This document shows, one piece after another, positions 60,867 to 61,916 of a stretch of 61,916 nt of DNA. A program made the translations under genes and the position numbers. This DNA comes from Anoxybacillus flavithermus (GTDB lineage Bacteria > Bacillota > Bacilli > Bacillales > Anoxybacillaceae), in contig NZ_PEDM01000015.1 of the NCBI RefSeq assembly GCF_002742685.1, positions 1-61,916 on the forward strand, read 5' to 3'. Position 1 is the first letter of the stretch; every line of letters begins with the position of its first letter. The notes below the pieces were generated by a model. It was given only the letters and a program-made list of their open reading frames with translations, ran no database searches and was not told the origin of the DNA.

Positions 60867-60963
60867 GTTTGTATCGTACCTATGAGGAATTGAAATATCA
60901 ATAAAAAAATGTTAGCCAAAAAACATCTTGGTAGTTTTTATCGTACCTATAAGGATTAAAAAA
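60867..60963 (+). CRISPR. Minimal CRISPR array: two repeats, one 37-nt spacer
   Basis: Repeat 1 (60867-60896) begins GTTTGTATCGTACCTATGAG and ends GAATTGAAAT. Repeat 2 (60934-60963) begins GTTTTTATCGTACCTATAAG and ends GATTAAAAAA. The first 17 bases agree except for one. They resemble the 30-nt repeats of type I-B/III arrays in thermophilic Firmicutes, which end in ATTGAAAC. Repeat 2 is decayed at its 3' end, as a last repeat often is. The spacer is 60897-60933. No cas gene is in the window. Confidence 0.8.
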
Positions 60964-60995
60964 CTGTTCCGAAGTGTTGTTCGGAACAGCTTTTA
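60956..60995 (-). terminator. Terminator of the nuclease gene, fused to CRISPR repeat 2
   Basis: CTGTTCCGA and TCGGAACAG (about 60964-60972 and 60980-60989) form the stem. On the minus strand it is followed by TTTTTTAAT, which is the complement of the decayed 3' end of CRISPR repeat 2. It closes the thermonuclease gene, whose stop is at 61001. Confidence 0.8.
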
Positions 60996-61000
60996 TGTTG

Positions 61001-61624
61001 TTATGCTTTCCAGAGACCTTTTTTTTGTTGACGTGCTTTTCGTTCGGCCTCAAGAAAGCGTTGTTGATATTTGACATTTGGTTGAATTGTCATCACGCGT
61101 GCGTATCCGTCTTTTACGAGCGTTTCGTTGTAAAGCTCTTTCCCAATCCAAACGTATGCTAGGAATCGACCGTATTTATCTTTTACCCCGACATCAAATT
61201 CGAGTGTGACAGTTTTGTTAGTTAATCGTTTTTTCGTATAGTTAGACGCTTCTTTCCCATATTTCTCGACTGGTTTTTGAGGATGGACGGTTTCTGGTGT
61301 ATTAACCCCAATGAAACGAACTCGTGATGTTGCACCGTTAGAGAAGCGTACATCGATCGTGTCGCCATCTACTACACGAATGACTTTTACGATATGTTTT
61401 GAATTTACACGAATAGCAGGAACACCCGTGGCTTTACTTTTTTGGCGAATAATGTTGCCGTTTTTATCATGATAATGATACTCTCCCGTTTTTAGCCCCC
61501 ATTTTTCACAATTAGTTCGACAAGTATGCCCACCGTTTGCATCTGTTTTTCCTGGATGGGCGTATGCAGAAGAAGTAAATAAAAAAGTGAAAGCAATGAG
61601 AAAAGAAAATATGGCTCTAAACAA
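61001..61624 (-). CDS. Secreted thermonuclease (SNase family) with YHYH domain
   Basis: A 207-residue exported nuclease. Residues 1-22 are a signal peptide (RAIFSFLIAFTFLFTSSAYA). Residues 23-53 are a YHYH motif region (HPGKTDANGGHTC ... EYHYH) with likely metal-binding His and Cys. Residues about 75-205 are the SNase domain: VVDGDTIDV, RFIGVNTPETVHP and KYGRFLAYVW. Equivalents of catalytic R35, E43 and R87 of staphylococcal nuclease are present; the D40 equivalent is Asn. TTG start 8 nt after AAAGGAGG. It probably degrades extracellular nucleic acid. Confidence 0.88.
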   Translation of the reverse strand: MFRAIFSFLIAFTFLFTSSAYAHPGKTDANGGHTCRTNCEKWGLKTGEYHYHDKNGNIIRQKSKATGVPAIRVNSKHIVKVIRVVDGDTIDVRFSNGATSRVRFIGVNTPETVHPQKPVEKYGKEASNYTKKRLTNKTVTLEFDVGVKDKYGRFLAYVWIGKELYNETLVKDGYARVMTIQPNVKYQQRFLEAERKARQQKKGLWKA

Positions 61625-61746
61625 AATGACTTCCTCCTTTGTCCTCTATATTTTTTGCTCCCTTTCCTATTATTTTTATATTTACTGTAGTTGAGCAATT
61701 TCTGTAACAAAAATTACTATATGAAAAGAGACAAACAGGGTACCCC
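61625..61746. other. Intergenic stretch between the nuclease and the right-edge gene
   Basis: Contains the nuclease ribosome binding site (AAAGGAGG on the minus strand) and AT-rich sequence. The part near 61730-61746 carries GGGTACCC, a perfect 8-bp palindrome. If the right-edge gene is a transposase, an element end could lie here, but no matching terminal repeat is visible because the other end is outside the window. Confidence 0.3.
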
Positions 61747-61916
61747 TTATGCCACGTGAAGCTGTTTTTTCACGGCATCAATGGGAATATTTTGTTTCGC
61801 TGCGCCGTAGATAAATTCTACAAGACGATGTGCTTTGTTCGTTCGGAGAAAGTCAAGCCCGGTAGAGAAATCACCGTTGGACTCGAACATACTGTACACA
61901 TAAGTCAGTTGTACCA
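61747..61916 (-). CDS. C-terminal fragment of a gene cut by the window edge, possibly a transposase
   Basis: A minus-strand reading frame enters from the right edge and ends with TAA at 61747-61749; 55 codons are visible. The sequence runs VQLTYVYSMFESNGDFSTG, then LDFLRTNKAHRLVEFIYGAA and KQNIPIDAVKKQLHVA. It is clearly coding-like, and its composition is reminiscent of the end of a DDE transposase, but I cannot place it in a family. No terminator is seen after it. Confidence 0.5.
   Translation of the reverse strand, partial: VQLTYVYSMFESNGDFSTGLDFLRTNKAHRLVEFIYGAAKQNIPIDAVKKQLHVA

Noticed and set aside
61739-61780. Dyad GCCACGTGAAGC ... TTCACGGC near the end of the right-edge gene taken as an IS terminal repeat
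   Set aside because: It lies inside the coding frame, arms match only in part, and the other element end is outside the window.

Overview
The window is a chromosomal segment of a low-to-middling GC, endospore-forming Bacillaceae bacterium. Gene order follows the Bacillus subtilis block yrxA(niaR)-nifS-nadBCA-safA-coxA-...-ruvAB-queA-tgt-...-secDF-recJ-apt-relA-dtd-...-hisS-aspS-6S RNA-tcdA-rarA-cymR-iscS-mnmA-yrrB-recD2-...-alaS-yrzL-yrrK-mltG-trmR-trhP1-trhP2-udk-greA-pbpI-yrrS-yrrT-mtnN-mccA-mccB-yrhC almost gene for gene. Features such as nadE next to safA and the style of the repeats make a moderate thermophile of the Anoxybacillus/Geobacillus group the most likely source; that genus call is inference. 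Almost every gene is on the + strand.

Layout. (1) 1-7195: NAD synthesis cluster. NiaR and a NifS-type desulfurase are divergent from nadB-nadC-nadA; the spore coat gene safA and nadE follow. (2) 7274-16749: spore lipoprotein coxA, yebC, bofC, ruvAB, queA-tgt-yajC, membrane proteins, spoVB and comN. (3) 16845-25717: secDF, a CDF metal exporter, recJ-apt, relA-dtd. (4) 25752-31853: a 57-residue HTH-like gene on the minus strand, an SH3/amidase_3 wall hydrolase, a His T-box with hisS-aspS, 6S RNA and tcdA. (5) 31968-35917: an inserted RND efflux pump with a TetR regulator and a palindromic operator candidate. (6) 35927-43503: rarA, the sulfur genes cymR-iscS-mnmA, yrrB, recD2 and two small genes. 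(7) 43594-48670: AI-2E family transporter, Ala T-box with alaS, ireB-like yrzL, ruvX, yrzB. (8) 48758-56602: mltG, the tRNA wobble-uridine hydroxylation/methylation genes trmR-trhP1-trhP2, udk, greA, pbpI-yrrS, and convergent yrzA. (9) 56739-60637: the reverse transsulfuration operon yrrT-mtnN-mccA-mccB-yrhC behind a CymR-type operator, then a 27-residue membrane peptide. (10) 60638-61916: the only accessory-looking stretch.

That last stretch is the most unusual part. It holds a perfect Rex/FNR-type palindrome, a leader-like segment with an inverted repeat and a consensus sigma-A promoter, and two copies of a CRISPR repeat (second one degenerate) flanking one 37-nt spacer. There are no cas genes in the window. 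A secreted YHYH/thermonuclease gene follows on the opposite strand, its terminator fused to the degenerate repeat, and then a truncated gene that may be a transposase end. I read this as a CRISPR array worn down to one spacer with its promoter still intact.

Many start codons were moved from the longest reading frame to the codon that sits 5-9 nt after a clear ribosome binding site. About ten genes then begin with TTG. No tRNA or rRNA genes and no replication origin were seen.
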